Below are positions 24,615-32,791 of a DNA stretch of 37,980 bases, piece by piece. The notes below the pieces were generated by a model that was not told the origin of the DNA, ran no database searches, and worked only from the letters and a program-made list of their open reading frames with translations. The stretch's first letter is position 1. Every line of letters starts with the position of its first letter. Where the stretch lies: NCBI GenBank assembly GCA_020024255.1, contig JAHHTX010000006.1:1-37980 (forward strand). The letters are read 5' to 3'. Made by a program: the position numbers and the translations under genes. Source of the stretch: Anaerotignum sp. (GTDB lineage: Bacteria > Bacillota > Clostridia > Lachnospirales > Anaerotignaceae).

Positions 24615-25568
24615 ATGGACCCTATGAATATTATAAGCCCGATTCTGAGCATTGGCGGCCTTGGTGTTGTTTTTGGTGCGTGCCTTGGTATTGCCAGCGA
24701 AGTCTTTAAAGTAAATGAAGACCCCAGAGTTGGTGAAGTGCTGGAAGCACTTCCCGGTGCAAACTGTGGTGGTTGTGGTTTCCCCGGTTGCGGTGGTTGT
24801 GCTTCTGCTATTGTTGCAGGTACAGCACCTGTAAATGCTTGCCCTGTTGGTGGTGCGGCAGTTGCAGAAAAAATAGGTGCAATTATGGGTGTTGAAGCAT
24901 CTTCTTCTGAACCCGTAGCTGCTTTTGTAAAGTGCGGTGGTACTTGCGACAAAGCAAAGTCTAAATATGAATACTTCGGTATCAATGACTGTAATATGGC
25001 TGTACAGCTTGCAGGCAGTGGATCTAAGGAATGTTCCTATGGATGTCTTGGTCTTGGCAGCTGTGTAAAGGCTTGTGGCTTTGATGCTATCCATATTGTT
25101 GACGGTATCGCCAAAGTTGATACAGAAAAATGTGTGGCTTGTGGAAAATGTGTAACAACTTGCCCGAAACACATTATCGAACTGCTTCCTGCAAAGAAGA
25201 AAGTAAAAGTACAGTGTTCTTCTAAAGATGTAGGGAAGACCGTAATGCAGAGTTGTAGCGTTGGTTGTATCAGCTGCAAGATTTGCGAAAAGAATTGTCC
25301 TTTTGATGCAATTCATGTTATCGATAATCTGGCTGTTATTGATTATGATAAATGTAAAGCCTGTGGTATTTGTGCAAACAAATGTCCAAAGGGCGTGCTG
25401 ACAGGAAAGCTTCCTCCGAAGCCCGGTGCAGCAGCTCCTGCAGCAGGCGGTGCACCTAAGGCAGCAGCTCCTGCTCCTGCAGCAACAAAAGCAGAAGCAC
25501 CTGCTCCGGAAACAAAAGCAGAAGTTCCCCAAGAAAAAGAAAAAGTAACAGAAAAACCTGCTGAATAA
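24615..25568 (+). CDS. rnfB: Rnf complex subunit RnfB (polyferredoxin)
   Basis: This 317-aa electron-entry subunit takes electrons from reduced ferredoxin. It has an N-terminal TM anchor, a four-Cys Fe-S module (CGGCGFPGCGGC), then several 4Fe-4S motifs: CSYGCLGLGSCVKAC, CVACGKCVTTCPKH, CISCKICEKNCPFDA and CKACGICANKCPKG. It ends in an Ala/Pro/Lys/Glu-rich tail. The ATG at 24615 is preferred to the GTG at 24606 because AAGGAG lies about 10 nt before the ATG but only 1 nt before the GTG. It is the last rnf gene; the terminator/repeat copy E array follows 17 nt later. Confidence 0.96.
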   Translation: MDPMNIISPILSIGGLGVVFGACLGIASEVFKVNEDPRVGEVLEALPGANCGGCGFPGCGGCASAIVAGTAPVNACPVGGAAVAEKIGAIMGVEASSSEPVAAFVKCGGTCDKAKSKYEYFGINDCNMAVQLAGSGSKECSYGCLGLGSCVKACGFDAIHIVDGIAKVDTEKCVACGKCVTTCPKHIIELLPAKKKVKVQCSSKDVGKTVMQSCSVGCISCKICEKNCPFDAIHVIDNLAVIDYDKCKACGICANKCPKGVLTGKLPPKPGAAAPAAGGAPKAAAPAPAATKAEAPAPETKAEVPQEKEKVTEKPAE

Positions 25569-25585
25569 GTCAGGTTTCTATAAAA

Positions 25586-25614
25586 GCAGGAACCAAATTA
25601 TGGTTCCTGCTTTT
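25586..25614 (+). repeat. Left copy of duplicated terminator hairpin (rnf operon)
   Basis: The stem GCAGGAACCA/TGGTTCCTGC is followed by only TTTT before repeat copy E begins. The same hairpin, with one loop base changed, recurs at 25843-25867 with eight T. The 30-nt duplication here includes four bases of the T-run, so this copy may retain weak terminator activity. Confidence 0.82.
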
Positions 25615-25840
25615 GGGTGACGACAAAGTCGCCCCCCTTCGTCAAAGCCTCATTTTATTCAAGGCTTTGACGAGCAGGCAGATGAATAAAGCAGAAGTTC
25701 CCATGGCAAAAAAGCCTTGAAACTTCTGCTTTTCCTCATGGGAAATAAATTCCCATTGCGGATTCCATTTGGGAAACCCTTCGTTTCCCAACCCCTTCCG
25801 CATTTTTGAAGAAGGGTAGAAACTACTTTTTCTACAGATT
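25615..25840 (-). repeat. Repeat element copy E (full length, inverted orientation, 226 bp)
   Basis: Same family as B-D but in the opposite orientation relative to transcription. Reverse-complemented it runs from a CTGTAGAAAAAGTAG left end through the same four stem-loops to GCGACTTTGTCGTCACCC. It is flanked by duplicate copies of the rnf terminator hairpin, so orientation does not affect the association with terminators. Confidence 0.87.
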
Positions 25841-25842
25841 GA

Positions 25843-25875
25843 GCAGGAACCAAATTGTGGTTCCTGCTTTTTTTT
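25843..25875 (+). terminator. Functional rnf operon terminator (right hairpin copy)
   Basis: The stem GCAGGAACCA/TGGTTCCTGC (25843-25867) is followed by eight T. It duplicates the hairpin at 25586-25610 across repeat copy E. Confidence 0.9.
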
Positions 25876-26050
25876 GCGTCCAAAAAACGAAAAGACAGGC
25901 TATTGTCAGGATTCGTTTTGGTAATCAACAAGAAGGTTAATATTTAAAAAAATAGAAAAGCACGAAAAACAGCTTATTGTGCAAAGAAATTGTATAAAGA
26001 CAGGTTTTTTGAACAAGAAACAGAACCATCTCAATGTTGCAAATCCTGAA
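25876..26050. other. Intergenic stretch with one hairpin, no gene seen
   Basis: It contains a hairpin at 25880-25921 (outer CCAAAAAACGAA/TTCGTTTTGG with a 2-nt bulge, inner GACA/TGTC) without a T-run. No supported gene or known RNA motif is seen in the remaining A-rich sequence upstream of the surface-protein promoter. Confidence 0.35.
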
Positions 26051-26078
26051 TTTAAAAATTGATAAAATATGATAAAAT
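26051..26078 (+). promoter_or_regulatory. Possible promoter of the SLH surface protein
   Basis: TTTAAA (26051-26056) and TAAAAT (26073-26078) are separated by 16 nt in a very A/T-rich stretch about 70 nt upstream of the ATG. A/T richness makes chance matches likely. Confidence 0.3.
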
Positions 26079-26145
26079 ATACCATATAAACATATAAATA
26101 TATATAAAAAGACATTTTATAATGAACAAAGGAAGGCGGTATAAA

Positions 26146-29100
26146 ATGAAAGATAAGGGGAAACGAATGCTGAGTGGTTTGGTAACGGCATCTATGCTTT
26201 TTGCTATGTTGCCGTTAGATGTATTGGCAGCAGATTGGCAGAAGGCGGCACAGTCGTCATTACATATCATCGCTGGTTTTCCGGATTTGCCAAAGGGGTT
26301 AAAGATGCAGGTTATCGGGAAGGGCGAACGGGTGCATCTTCCTGACAGAATGACGGCTTATGAAAGCGTATTTTCTACAGCAGAAGAAGATACAGCGGTA
26401 CAACAGATTGTTATTGAGAATATTACTTGGGAAGAAACGGAAATCAAAAGGGAGTCAGGTGTATCTGTTTTCACATATCGTCTTGTTTTGCCTATAGGAT
26501 ATACGCTGGCAGAAGGTGTGGAGCTGCCTACAATAACAGCAAAGGCATATAAAACAGTAACCCGTGCAGCACAAGATCCGCTTATGGTCGTTGCACCGCC
26601 TGTTGTTGCAAAAGAGCCGGAAGTAATAGAGAGCGTGACACAGGCAAAAGACCCGAAAGAGGACGATTACCCATCAAAAGAAATAGAAGTGGAAACTTTT
26701 GCACAGAAAGATATAAAAACTGTTCAAATTACAAGTCGTTCCCAATCAGATGAATTTATTGATGCGGCACAACAGGGAAATACAAAAATTGTGATTGGGG
26801 ACAATGTAAAGCTAACCATCGAGGCTAAAGCCTTTGAACAAGGAGAAATGGATCGTAATCGGGAACGTCCTTTATTGTTTGCAGAAAATACAGAGATTCA
26901 GGGAGGGAATGGATCTTCCATTGAATTCCGTTGTCCCATACAGTTGAAGGGAGACAATGTCACTTTTCGGGATATTTCTCTACAGTTTCCCTCTTCTGAT
27001 GGATTGGGCAGTGTACCACATAGGGAAATTTTTTTGGCAGGGCACAGCTTGACATTAGATAATGTTAATACTTGGAAAAGGGGTGGTGCTGGCGTTGGCT
27101 TTGTTGGTACAGAAGCCTACCTCTTCCCTTCTGTATTTGCAGGAGGATACCCTTATATACAAGAATCCAATCAAATGGGAAGTCATGCACAACTTATGGT
27201 GGTTAATGCACCAAACGAAACAGAAAGACAGACAATTTTCCAGAACATCTATCTTTCTCATGATAATATCGCAGATGGTTACGGTAATGGTGCTTTTGCA
27301 GGTGGTTTTCGCTATAAAAGTTATCACGGGAAAGCGACTGTAAATCTGACACCCAATGTGAATGTGGAAAACGGACGTTCCGAAAACGGTAATGAACCAA
27401 GCCGTATTTATTGTACAGACGGTCAAAATGCAGAAATTCATGTGACAGGCAAAGTGTCCAATGATAGTGCTGGTAAATTTACTGTTGAAGGGGACAAAAA
27501 TACAACACTTTTTTTAGAGAATATTAGGGCAGGTGCAGTAGGCATAGAAGGTGATGTTGCGGTTTCCTTGGCAAATCATACGGAATATACACCGACGGGG
27601 CAAAATATACAGGTTGGGTCTTTTTCTTTGCCACAAGGAACAAAACTGAATGCCGGAAGTGTTGCAAACTTTACGGTTAATGGAGACTTCCATGGCGGTG
27701 GTGAAATTTTCGTCAGCAGAGATGGATTGATTGATATTAAAGGGAAAGTAACAGGACAAACTAGCTTATCCGGATTTGCGAATTCCAATGAAAATCATGT
27801 ATACATCACAACTGGTCAAGCAGAATCAGATGCTTTCGTCCGCTCTTCTCATTTAGGAGGAGATAAGGATGTCTATAAAGTGGGAGATAATTGGATGATT
27901 TATGATCCCCCTAAGGATAAGTTTATGACAGTACGGTTTGCGTCTGAAGATAACAACCCCATAGGAAAATTGGATATAAATGCACAAAATATACAATCTG
28001 ATGGTAGTTACCCTGCACAGACACTTCATGTGATTTGTGTGGCAGAAAACGGCACAACAGAGATTAGACCGACAGAAGTGGAAAAATATGGTTATTTGCG
28101 TAATGCAATTGCAGTAAAAAAAGAATATTGGGATAATCAATCTCGTGCAACATATGACGATAGAACAGACTGGGCAAGTGATGTGAAGTTGGTATATAAA
28201 GGGACAGATACCTTATATCATTTACAGTTTCCGCAAAATCAGCCCATAGAAGACTATGTTTTTATTGTATTTCATGACCGCTATGCTGTGCCAAACAAGA
28301 ATATCACTTTTGGCGAGATGAAGGCAAAGGCAGTGTCTGACAAAATCGCAGGAACAATTGTGCTCCATATTACAGACAGAGAAGAACCCTCGGCAGGCAA
28401 AGAAATATTGGAGAGCCATATCAGCGGTGTGCCGACAAAAGAAACCTATACAGGAAACAAAATTGAACCGCAGGTAACTGTAACGGTAGATGGAAATGTA
28501 CTGAACAAAGATACAGATTATGCAGTTGCCTATGGCGACAACCTGAATGTGGGACAGGGCAGTGTGACAATAACCGGAAAGGGAAGTTATGGTGGCAGTG
28601 TTACACAGAACTTCCAAATTGAGGCAGCAACAATGCAAGAAAATTGGGTACAGCATATTCCAGCACAAACCCATACAGGCAGTTCCATAGAACCAACAGT
28701 AAGTGTCATTGCAAACGGAAAAATACTGGTAAAAGATACAGATTTTACGGTAAGATATGAAGGAAATACAGCAGTTGGTATGGCAACAGCAGTTGTGACT
28801 GGTACAGGTAATTATAAAGGGGAAGTCAGAAAAACCTTTGAAATCATATCTTCCACACAACCTTCACCCAACGGAACTGTGCTGAAAGCAGAAAATGTAC
28901 AGGCAATTCCTGACCAACCCTACACAGGACATGAGATTACGCCGGAAGTTGTGGTCAAAGTGGGCGAAAAGACATTGATAAAGGATCAGGATTATAAAGT
29001 AGAATATCGGAACAATACCGAAATTGGACAGGCAACAGTCGTGATTACTGGTCAAAACAATTACAGTGGCACAGCTACGGTTCATTTCCAAATTAAGCAG

Positions 29101-31884
29101 TTTGCAGGCCAGTTTACCTTAAAGGCGAATAAAACAAATGTGACATATGGTGATACAGTTACCTTTACATTTAAAGCAGAACCAAAAGCACCGAATCAAG
29201 TTTCCGCAAGGAAAGCCGTTTCTCCTGGTAAAGACAGAGTTTCATTTTATGGCATAGACGGAAATAATGAGATTCTGTTGGGAACAGCAGAGGTAAAGCA
29301 TAATGAGGCAACGCTGGAATATGATACAACAGAGAAAAAAATTCCCACCGGAAAACCTGTGCTGATTGGTGTTTTTTATGGTGGCAGTGATATTTTAAAA
29401 GAATCGGGTCTTAAAACCCAATTTAATGTCAATATTACCGTGAACAAAAAGCCGATAGATGTATCCGCAGAGGGAAATACCGTTTCTGCACAGAATTTTG
29501 TGTATAATGGAACAAAGCAAGCAGTGGTACAATCCTTGACTTTGCAGGGTATGCAATCTGTACCTGTGACAGGTACAATAACACTTCCTTCAGCAAAGGC
29601 TGGTCAATATCATACGGCTACCATGGAAACTTTAACGCTAAATGAAGAAGACAGCAAGTGGTATCAACTGGAAAATCCTGTGGGAAAGATAGTGAAAGTC
29701 GTTCCTGATGTCGTTATTGAAAAAGCAGATGCACCTATGGTGAATGCAATCAATATACCTGTTCAGGCAAACGGGCAGGGTGGCAGAATAACATTGGGAG
29801 ATTATCTGCCCAACAGTCTGCAAAATGATCATCCCCAATATACATTGGTAGGGAGTGCCCAGAAAGTAGATGTTGCTTTGCAAGATGGTGTTTTAAGCTA
29901 TACACCGAAAGCAGAGGGCAATGAAACGGTAAATGTAAACGTGGAGTTTGACAATCATAAAAGTACAACCCTGTCGGTCAATTTTGAAGTTATCGGAAAA
30001 GAGATTATTGACTTAGGCTTGACCGCAAAAGATAAAGCGTATGATGGCAAGCCCTATGCAGGTTGGACAACAACAGTAAAATTGCCTGAAGGACATACAG
30101 TATTGTATCATGATACAAAAACAGGTCAGATTTTGCAGGAAACACCGAAAAATGCAGGGGAATATTCCGTTACTGTATCTTTTGAAAGTGATACGCAAAA
30201 AGGAACAGATACGCAAAATTTCTCTATTATGCCTAGGGAAGTACATTTGCAGACAGCAAATAAGCAAATCAAAATAGGGGAAACTATACCAAGCCTGACA
30301 CAGCCGAAAGAGGGTACAGATTACAGCTTTGAAGTGGGATTTGCACCTTTGGAAGGAGAATTTGTTGGGAAAATTATACTGAAATATTCCAGTACACCGG
30401 ATAATGCCAAAGAAGGCCAGTATGATATTTTGGCAGAGATTACAGAACCAAATGAAAATTATAAAACAACAATAAAATCAGGAAAATTGACTGTTGTGGC
30501 AAAAGGGGAAGGTGGCAACGGCGGTGGCAGTTCCTCCAGTGGCGGCAGTTCCTCCGGCGGCGGCAGCTCCTCCGGTGGCGGCAGTTCTTCTAGCGGTGGC
30601 AGTTCCTCCGGTGGCAGCAGTTCCTCCGGTGGTGGCAGTTCCGCTAAGCCCAGCAGAAAACCCTCTGCAAATGAGCAGAAAAATCCTGTTACCACGATGA
30701 CAGCGGACAAAAATCAACAGGCTGTTGTGCCAGTAGATAAAGTCAAAGACCAGATTCGTGAAATACAGAAGGCAGAAACAGAAAATGCTGAACAAACAGA
30801 TAAAACCGTAACAATCCGTGTGGAAACAGGTTTGGGACAAAAAGCCGATACATTGACAGCAGTAGTGCCGAATGCTGTTTTGGATACTGTGGCAGAGGCA
30901 GGCATGAAGGTTGATGTTGTTTTGCAGGATGCTGTTGCAATCAGTTTGGATAAATCCATATTAGCAAAGCTGCATACAGACGGACAGGACGGAGATTTGG
31001 TCATGAAAATAGAAAAACAAAGCAGTTTCTTGCAGGAAACGAAACATGTTGTTGGCAATCGCCCTGTTTATGATATTACACTGAATTGGCGGATAGATGG
31101 ACAAGATCATATCATTAGGGATTTGAATGGACAGCAAATCAGAATCAGATTATTCTATACACCAACAAAAGAAGAAAGTTTTGCAAACCTGCGTGCAGTT
31201 TATCTTCATGATAATGGTACTGTACAGTGGATTCAAGATTCCTTTTACAATGCAGACGAGAGTGCAGTGGAATTTGTCACAAACCATTTTAGCACTTACG
31301 GCATCGGTTATCTGCCAGATGCACCTGCATTTACAGATGTGGACAGGCATTGGGCAAAGAGAGATATTGAATTTGTAGTACAGCACGGACTCTTGAAGGG
31401 AACAGGAGCAAATACATTCAGTCCCAATACAAAAATGACAAGAGGTATGTTTGTGACAGCTTTAGGACGTCTTGCAGGCGCAGCAAATACATCTGGGACA
31501 AGTACACAGTTTACAGATGTACCCTCTGATGCGTATTACGCTCCTTATGTGGTATGGGCATACGAAAACGGTATCATCAAAGGCAGAAAAGCAGATAAAT
31601 TTGCCCCAAGTCAGTCTGTAACACGGCAGGAAATGGCTGTAATTCTCAAGAATTTTACAGATATGATGAAAGTGGAATTACCCTCTTATTATCAGATGGA
31701 AGTATTCCGTGATGAAGAAAAAATTAAGCCATGGGCATCTCATGCAGTCCATGAAATGCAGTCGGCAGGTATTTTGTTTGGCAAGGAACAAAATCGCTTT
31801 GATCCGCAAGGAACAGCAACCCGTGCAGAAGTATCGGCAGTACTGCGCAGAATTGTGGAGCAGATAGCAAACCGTATGGTTTAA
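26146..31884 (+). CDS. Large secreted SLH-domain surface protein with Ig-like repeats
   Basis: This 1912-aa protein has an N-terminal signal peptide (KRMLSGLVTASMLFAMLPLD, cleavage near LAA), a long N-terminal region rich in beta-strand and Asn/Gly turns (about 200-600, possibly a beta-helix), and three tandem Ig-like modules of about 80 aa (near 758, 838 and 920), each with YTG/HTG...(I/T)xP and a KDxDYxVxY core. Further MBG-like modules, a Gly/Ser linker (about 1456-1502), a beta-rich domain and three SLH domains (about 1728-1912; FTDV...HWA, FTDV...YYAPYV, FRDE) follow. SLH domains bind pyruvylated cell-wall polymer, so it is anchored at the surface. The start at 26146 has GGAAGGCGG upstream; an ATG at 26122 lacks one. 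The likely role is adhesion or S-layer function; no enzyme motif is evident. Confidence 0.9.
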   Translation: MKDKGKRMLSGLVTASMLFAMLPLDVLAADWQKAAQSSLHIIAGFPDLPKGLKMQVIGKGERVHLPDRMTAYESVFSTAEEDTAVQQIVIENITWEETEIKRESGVSVFTYRLVLPIGYTLAEGVELPTITAKAYKTVTRAAQDPLMVVAPPVVAKEPEVIESVTQAKDPKEDDYPSKEIEVETFAQKDIKTVQITSRSQSDEFIDAAQQGNTKIVIGDNVKLTIEAKAFEQGEMDRNRERPLLFAENTEIQGGNGSSIEFRCPIQLKGDNVTFRDISLQFPSSDGLGSVPHREIFLAGHSLTLDNVNTWKRGGAGVGFVGTEAYLFPSVFAGGYPYIQESNQMGSHAQLMVVNAPNETERQTIFQNIYLSHDNIADGYGNGAFAGGFRYKSYHGKATVNLTPNVNVENGRSENGNEPSRIYCTDGQNAEIHVTGKVSNDSAGKFTVEGDKNTTLFLENIRAGAVGIEGDVAVSLANHTEYTPTGQNIQVGSFSLPQGTKLNAGSVANFTVNGDFHGGGEIFVSRDGLIDIKGKVTGQTSLSGFANSNENHVYITTGQAESDAFVRSSHLGGDKDVYKVGDNWMIYDPPKDKFMTVRFASEDNNPIGKLDINAQNIQSDGSYPAQTLHVICVAENGTTEIRPTEVEKYGYLRNAIAVKKEYWDNQSRATYDDRTDWASDVKLVYKGTDTLYHLQFPQNQPIEDYVFIVFHDRYAVPNKNITFGEMKAKAVSDKIAGTIVLHITDREEPSAGKEILESHISGVPTKETYTGNKIEPQVTVTVDGNVLNKDTDYAVAYGDNLNVGQGSVTITGKGSYGGSVTQNFQIEAATMQENWVQHIPAQTHTGSSIEPTVSVIANGKILVKDTDFTVRYEGNTAVGMATAVVTGTGNYKGEVRKTFEIISSTQPSPNGTVLKAENVQAIPDQPYTGHEITPEVVVKVGEKTLIKDQDYKVEYRNNTEIGQATVVITGQNNYSGTATVHFQIKQFAGQFTLKANKTNVTYGDTVTFTFKAEPKAPNQVSARKAVSPGKDRVSFYGIDGNNEILLGTAEVKHNEATLEYDTTEKKIPTGKPVLIGVFYGGSDILKESGLKTQFNVNITVNKKPIDVSAEGNTVSAQNFVYNGTKQAVVQSLTLQGMQSVPVTGTITLPSAKAGQYHTATMETLTLNEEDSKWYQLENPVGKIVKVVPDVVIEKADAPMVNAINIPVQANGQGGRITLGDYLPNSLQNDHPQYTLVGSAQKVDVALQDGVLSYTPKAEGNETVNVNVEFDNHKSTTLSVNFEVIGKEIIDLGLTAKDKAYDGKPYAGWTTTVKLPEGHTVLYHDTKTGQILQETPKNAGEYSVTVSFESDTQKGTDTQNFSIMPREVHLQTANKQIKIGETIPSLTQPKEGTDYSFEVGFAPLEGEFVGKIILKYSSTPDNAKEGQYDILAEITEPNENYKTTIKSGKLTVVAKGEGGNGGGSSSSGGSSSGGGSSSGGGSSSSGGSSSGGSSSSGGGSSAKPSRKPSANEQKNPVTTMTADKNQQAVVPVDKVKDQIREIQKAETENAEQTDKTVTIRVETGLGQKADTLTAVVPNAVLDTVAEAGMKVDVVLQDAVAISLDKSILAKLHTDGQDGDLVMKIEKQSSFLQETKHVVGNRPVYDITLNWRIDGQDHIIRDLNGQQIRIRLFYTPTKEESFANLRAVYLHDNGTVQWIQDSFYNADESAVEFVTNHFSTYGIGYLPDAPAFTDVDRHWAKRDIEFVVQHGLLKGTGANTFSPNTKMTRGMFVTALGRLAGAANTSGTSTQFTDVPSDAYYAPYVVWAYENGIIKGRKADKFAPSQSVTRQEMAVILKNFTDMMKVELPSYYQMEVFRDEEKIKPWASHAVHEMQSAGILFGKEQNRFDPQGTATRAEVSAVLRRIVEQIANRMV
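30520..30650 (+). repeat. In-frame GGCGGCAGTTCCTCC-type tandem repeat coding the Gly/Ser linker
   Basis: Imperfect 15-18 bp units (GGTGGCAGTTCCTCCGGC and close variants) encode alternating Gly and Ser runs about 45 residues long. Units differ mainly at third codon positions. All unit lengths are multiples of three, so slippage would alter linker length without breaking the frame. Confidence 0.85.
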
Positions 31885-31895
31885 GAGAATAAAAA

Positions 31896-31916
31896 GGACG
31901 TATCTTTTATGATACG
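31896..31916 (+). repeat. Left copy of duplicated terminator hairpin (SLH gene)
   Basis: The 21-nt sequence with arms ACGTATC/GATACG lies 11 nt after the SLH gene stop. It lacks a T-run because repeat copy D follows. The identical 21 nt recur at 32141-32161, where the stem is longer and T-tailed. Confidence 0.82.
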
Positions 31917-31918
31917 GC

Positions 31919-32140
31919 TCAGCCTGTCGAAAAAGTAATTTTTTCAAAAATGCGGAAAGGTTTGGGAAACGAAGGGTTTCCCAAATGGAATCCGCAATGG
32001 GAATTTACTTCCCATGAGGAAAAGCAGAAGTTTCAAGGCTTTTTTGCCATTGGAACTTCTGCTTTATTCTTCTGTCTGCTGGTCAAAGCCTTGCATGAAA
32101 TGAGGCTTTGACCAAGGGGGGCGACTTTGTCGACACCCTC
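31919..32140 (+). repeat. Repeat element copy D (full length, 222 bp)
   Basis: Its ends are AGCCTGTCGAAAAAGT and GACTTTGTCGACACCCTC, giving inverted repeats TGTCGAAAAAGT/TGTCGACAAAGT (11 of 12). It has the same internal stem-loop series as copy C. It is flanked by a 21-bp exact duplication that contains most of the terminator stem-loop. Confidence 0.88.
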
Positions 32141-32141
32141 G

Positions 32142-32169
32142 GACGTATCTTTTATGATACGTCTTTTTT
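32142..32169 (+). terminator. Functional terminator of the SLH gene (right hairpin copy)
   Basis: The stem GACGTATC/GATACGTC (32142-32163) is followed by six T. Its left duplicate at 31896-31916 has a mismatched stem base and no T-run. Confidence 0.88.
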
Positions 32170-32214
32170 ATTTAAGGCAAACAGACAAGTAAAATTAGGC
32201 TATACCCTTTGGTT

Positions 32215-32709
32215 TTATGTTTTTTTGCATTGCCATAGTTTATAAAAACTGCTTGCAATAATGGAAATACCCAAAATAAACTGCAGTACTGCAAGACGAA
32301 TATTATCCCATGAGAGCTGACCTTCTGCAATGTCAATGGTCATGGTTTGGTAGTCTACCTGATAAGCATAATCATGAAGTGCTGAGGAAATTACGGTAGT
32401 AAATGAATGTTTTTTTGTTGGCATAAAATGCTTTTCTGTAAGTCTATAGCGAGGAAACAGTATATTTTTGGAAAATTCCATCACAAGAAAAGTATGATGT
32501 TTCTCATTGCAGTATACTTGTACAATGACATCGTCTTGTTTGGTATTTTCCATAACCAAGGCATAATTCCCCTCAGGCAATGCTTTATTCAGCTCGTCTG
32601 CTTTGAGGGTGGACAGGTGAAAGCCGCCTTCCAAAAGAATCATCATGCTGATGCAGACAGAGCAGAAACCGATGATAATATATAATTTGTATTTGCTTTT
32701 TTCTGTCAT
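32215..32709 (-). CDS. Hypothetical two-TM membrane protein, 164 aa
   Basis: I do not recognise a family. TM1 is at about residues 8-27 (LYIIIGFCSVCISMMILL) and TM2 near the C-terminus at about 137-157 (LAVLQFILGISIIASSFY). The ~110-residue segment between them should be outside the membrane and is beta-rich, with an EGNYALVMENT region. AAAGGAG precedes the ATG. It lies 82 nt downstream of the MoxR-type gene on the same strand with no clear terminator between, so it may be the last gene of that operon. Confidence 0.75.
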   Translation of the reverse strand: MTEKSKYKLYIIIGFCSVCISMMILLEGGFHLSTLKADELNKALPEGNYALVMENTKQDDVIVQVYCNEKHHTFLVMEFSKNILFPRYRLTEKHFMPTKKHSFTTVISSALHDYAYQVDYQTMTIDIAEGQLSWDNIRLAVLQFILGISIIASSFYKLWQCKKT

Positions 32710-32791
32710 CTTCTCGCTCCTTTCTCATCATCTATGACAATGCTGTTGCAGGACTGCAAAACATAAAGGAATTTCTATTCTCATATATGAC

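Noticed and set aside
24080..25532. Long antisense frames opposite rnfA and rnfB
   Set aside because: Both are shadows of strongly supported rnf genes; their Cys/Thr-rich composition is the reverse reading of the Gly/Ala/Cys codons.
30459..30840. Antisense frames rich in PPEEL or TATGG repeats opposite the Gly/Ser linker
   Set aside because: Low-complexity artefacts of the sense-strand tandem repeat.
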